Assembly (NCBI GenBank): GCA_030917225.1
Contig: JAUPVD010000259.1
Location: 1-14,814, forward strand
DNA from: Pseudomonadota bacterium
GTDB lineage: Bacteria > Pseudomonadota > Gammaproteobacteria > Burkholderiales > Rhodocyclaceae
Direction: 5' to 3'
DNA length: 14,814 nt
Position numbers and translations under genes: made by a program. The notes under the pieces are model-generated. The model saw only the letters and a program-made list of their open reading frames with translations, made no database searches and was not told the DNA's origin. Below, piece after piece: positions 14,272 to 14,814 of this stretch (its first letter is position 1; every line of letters starts with the position of its first letter).

Positions 14272-14814
14272 AGCCGCCCAGCGGCATATTCCCGGCGGCG
14301 TCAATTCGCCGGTCCGTGCTTTTCGCTCGGTCGGCGGCGTGCCCTGCTTCTTCAAGGAGGGCAAGGGCCCGCACGTCTGGGACGTGGACGGCAAGCGCTA
14401 TACCGATTACGTCGGCTCGTGGGGCCCGCTGATCCTCGGCCATGCGCATCCGGAAGTCGTGAAGGCGGTGCAGGACAGCGCCGCCCGCGGACTGTCGTTC
14501 GGTGCGCCGACCGAAGCGGAAGTCGAAATCGCCGACCTGCTCTGCGAACTGCTGCCGAGCATGGAGATGGTGCGCCTCGTCTCCTCGGGCACCGAGGCAA
14601 CGATGAGTGCCATCCGCTTGGCCCGTGGCTACACCGGCCGCGACGTGCTGATCAAGTTTGAGGGTTGCTACCACGGTCACTCCGACAGCCTGTTGGTCAA
14701 GGCCGGCTCCGGCCTGCTCACCTTCGGCAATCCGTCTTCCGGCGGTGTGCCGGCCGACCTCGCCCAGCACACGATGGTGCTCGACTACAACGATCCGCAG
14801 CAACTGGCCGAGAC
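14243..14814 (+). CDS. hemL: HemL, glutamate-1-semialdehyde 2,1-aminomutase (5' part only)
   Basis: The first 190 codons of a PLP enzyme that converts glutamate-1-semialdehyde to 5-aminolevulinate in the C5 heme pathway. Signature stretches are [13 protein letters not shown] (15-27), [15 protein letters not shown] (58-72), [13 protein letters not shown] (85-97), [18 protein letters not shown] (112-129) and [19 protein letters not shown] (139-157). The SSGTEA loop and the YHGH motif hold PLP phosphate and ring contacts. The PLP-binding Lys lies beyond the window; the full protein should be about 425-430 residues. The ATG at 14243 has GAGGAA 7-8 nt upstream and overlaps thiE by 29 nt. This makes thiD-thiE-hemL one probable transcript, or leaves hemL with a promoter inside thiE. 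Confidence 0.96.
   Translation, partial: MSSRNQQLFEAAQRHIPGGVNSPVRAFRSVGGVPCFFKEGKGPHVWDVDGKRYTDYVGSWGPLILGHAHPEVVKAVQDSAARGLSFGAPTEAEVEIADLLCELLPSMEMVRLVSSGTEATMSAIRLARGYTGRDVLIKFEGCYHGHSDSLLVKAGSGLLTFGNPSSGGVPADLAQHTMVLDYNDPQQLAE

Overview
The window is ordinary, dense, high-GC (roughly 60% by eye) proteobacterial chromosome. The gene content and order fit a betaproteobacterium: pyrR-ruvX-yqgE, a pilGHIJ-chpA pilus chemosensory operon, rubredoxin, thiD-thiE-hemL. A member of the Rhodocyclales (Azoarcus/Dechloromonas-like) is a reasonable guess from protein flavour and synteny, but nothing here proves the order. There are no tRNA or rRNA genes, no insertion sequences, no prophage and no CRISPR array. 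All reading frames appear intact except pyrR and hemL, which are cut by the window edges.

Layout. Positions 1-1189 (minus strand) hold yqgE, ruvX and the first 47 codons of pyrR as an overlapping operon. A class I photolyase gene (phrB, plus strand) starts 67 bp away and diverges from it. phrB converges on chpA with an 18-bp gap, and a G+C hairpin there spans both ends. From 12327 down to 2709 (minus strand) runs one tightly packed operon pilG-pilH-pilI-pilJ-chpA, about 65% of the window. The small rubredoxin gene lies just upstream of it on the same strand. Divergent from rubredoxin is thiD-thiE-hemL on the plus strand, with 1-nt spacing and then a 29-nt overlap.

How the genes work together. 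PilJ is the membrane chemoreceptor, PilI the CheW-like coupler, ChpA a 2011-residue hybrid kinase, and PilG and PilH the CheY-like outputs. In relatives such as the Pseudomonas aeruginosa Pil-Chp system these control type IV pilus extension and retraction, and surface sensing. ChpA here has four domains with a phosphorylatable-looking His, at least one Hpt-like domain without it, a CheA core, a CheW domain and a C-terminal receiver. No methyltransferase (pilK) or methylesterase (chpB) gene is in this cluster. ThiD and ThiE make and join the pyrimidine half of thiamine phosphate. HemL makes 5-aminolevulinate for heme.

No wholly new system is evident. The most interesting points are a four-copy tandem repeat (period about 49 residues) in the ChpA linker, the degenerate Hpt modules, a promoter that would give a leaderless yqgE message, a TTG start for pilG, and a palindrome carrying -10-like boxes on both strands between rubredoxin and thiD.
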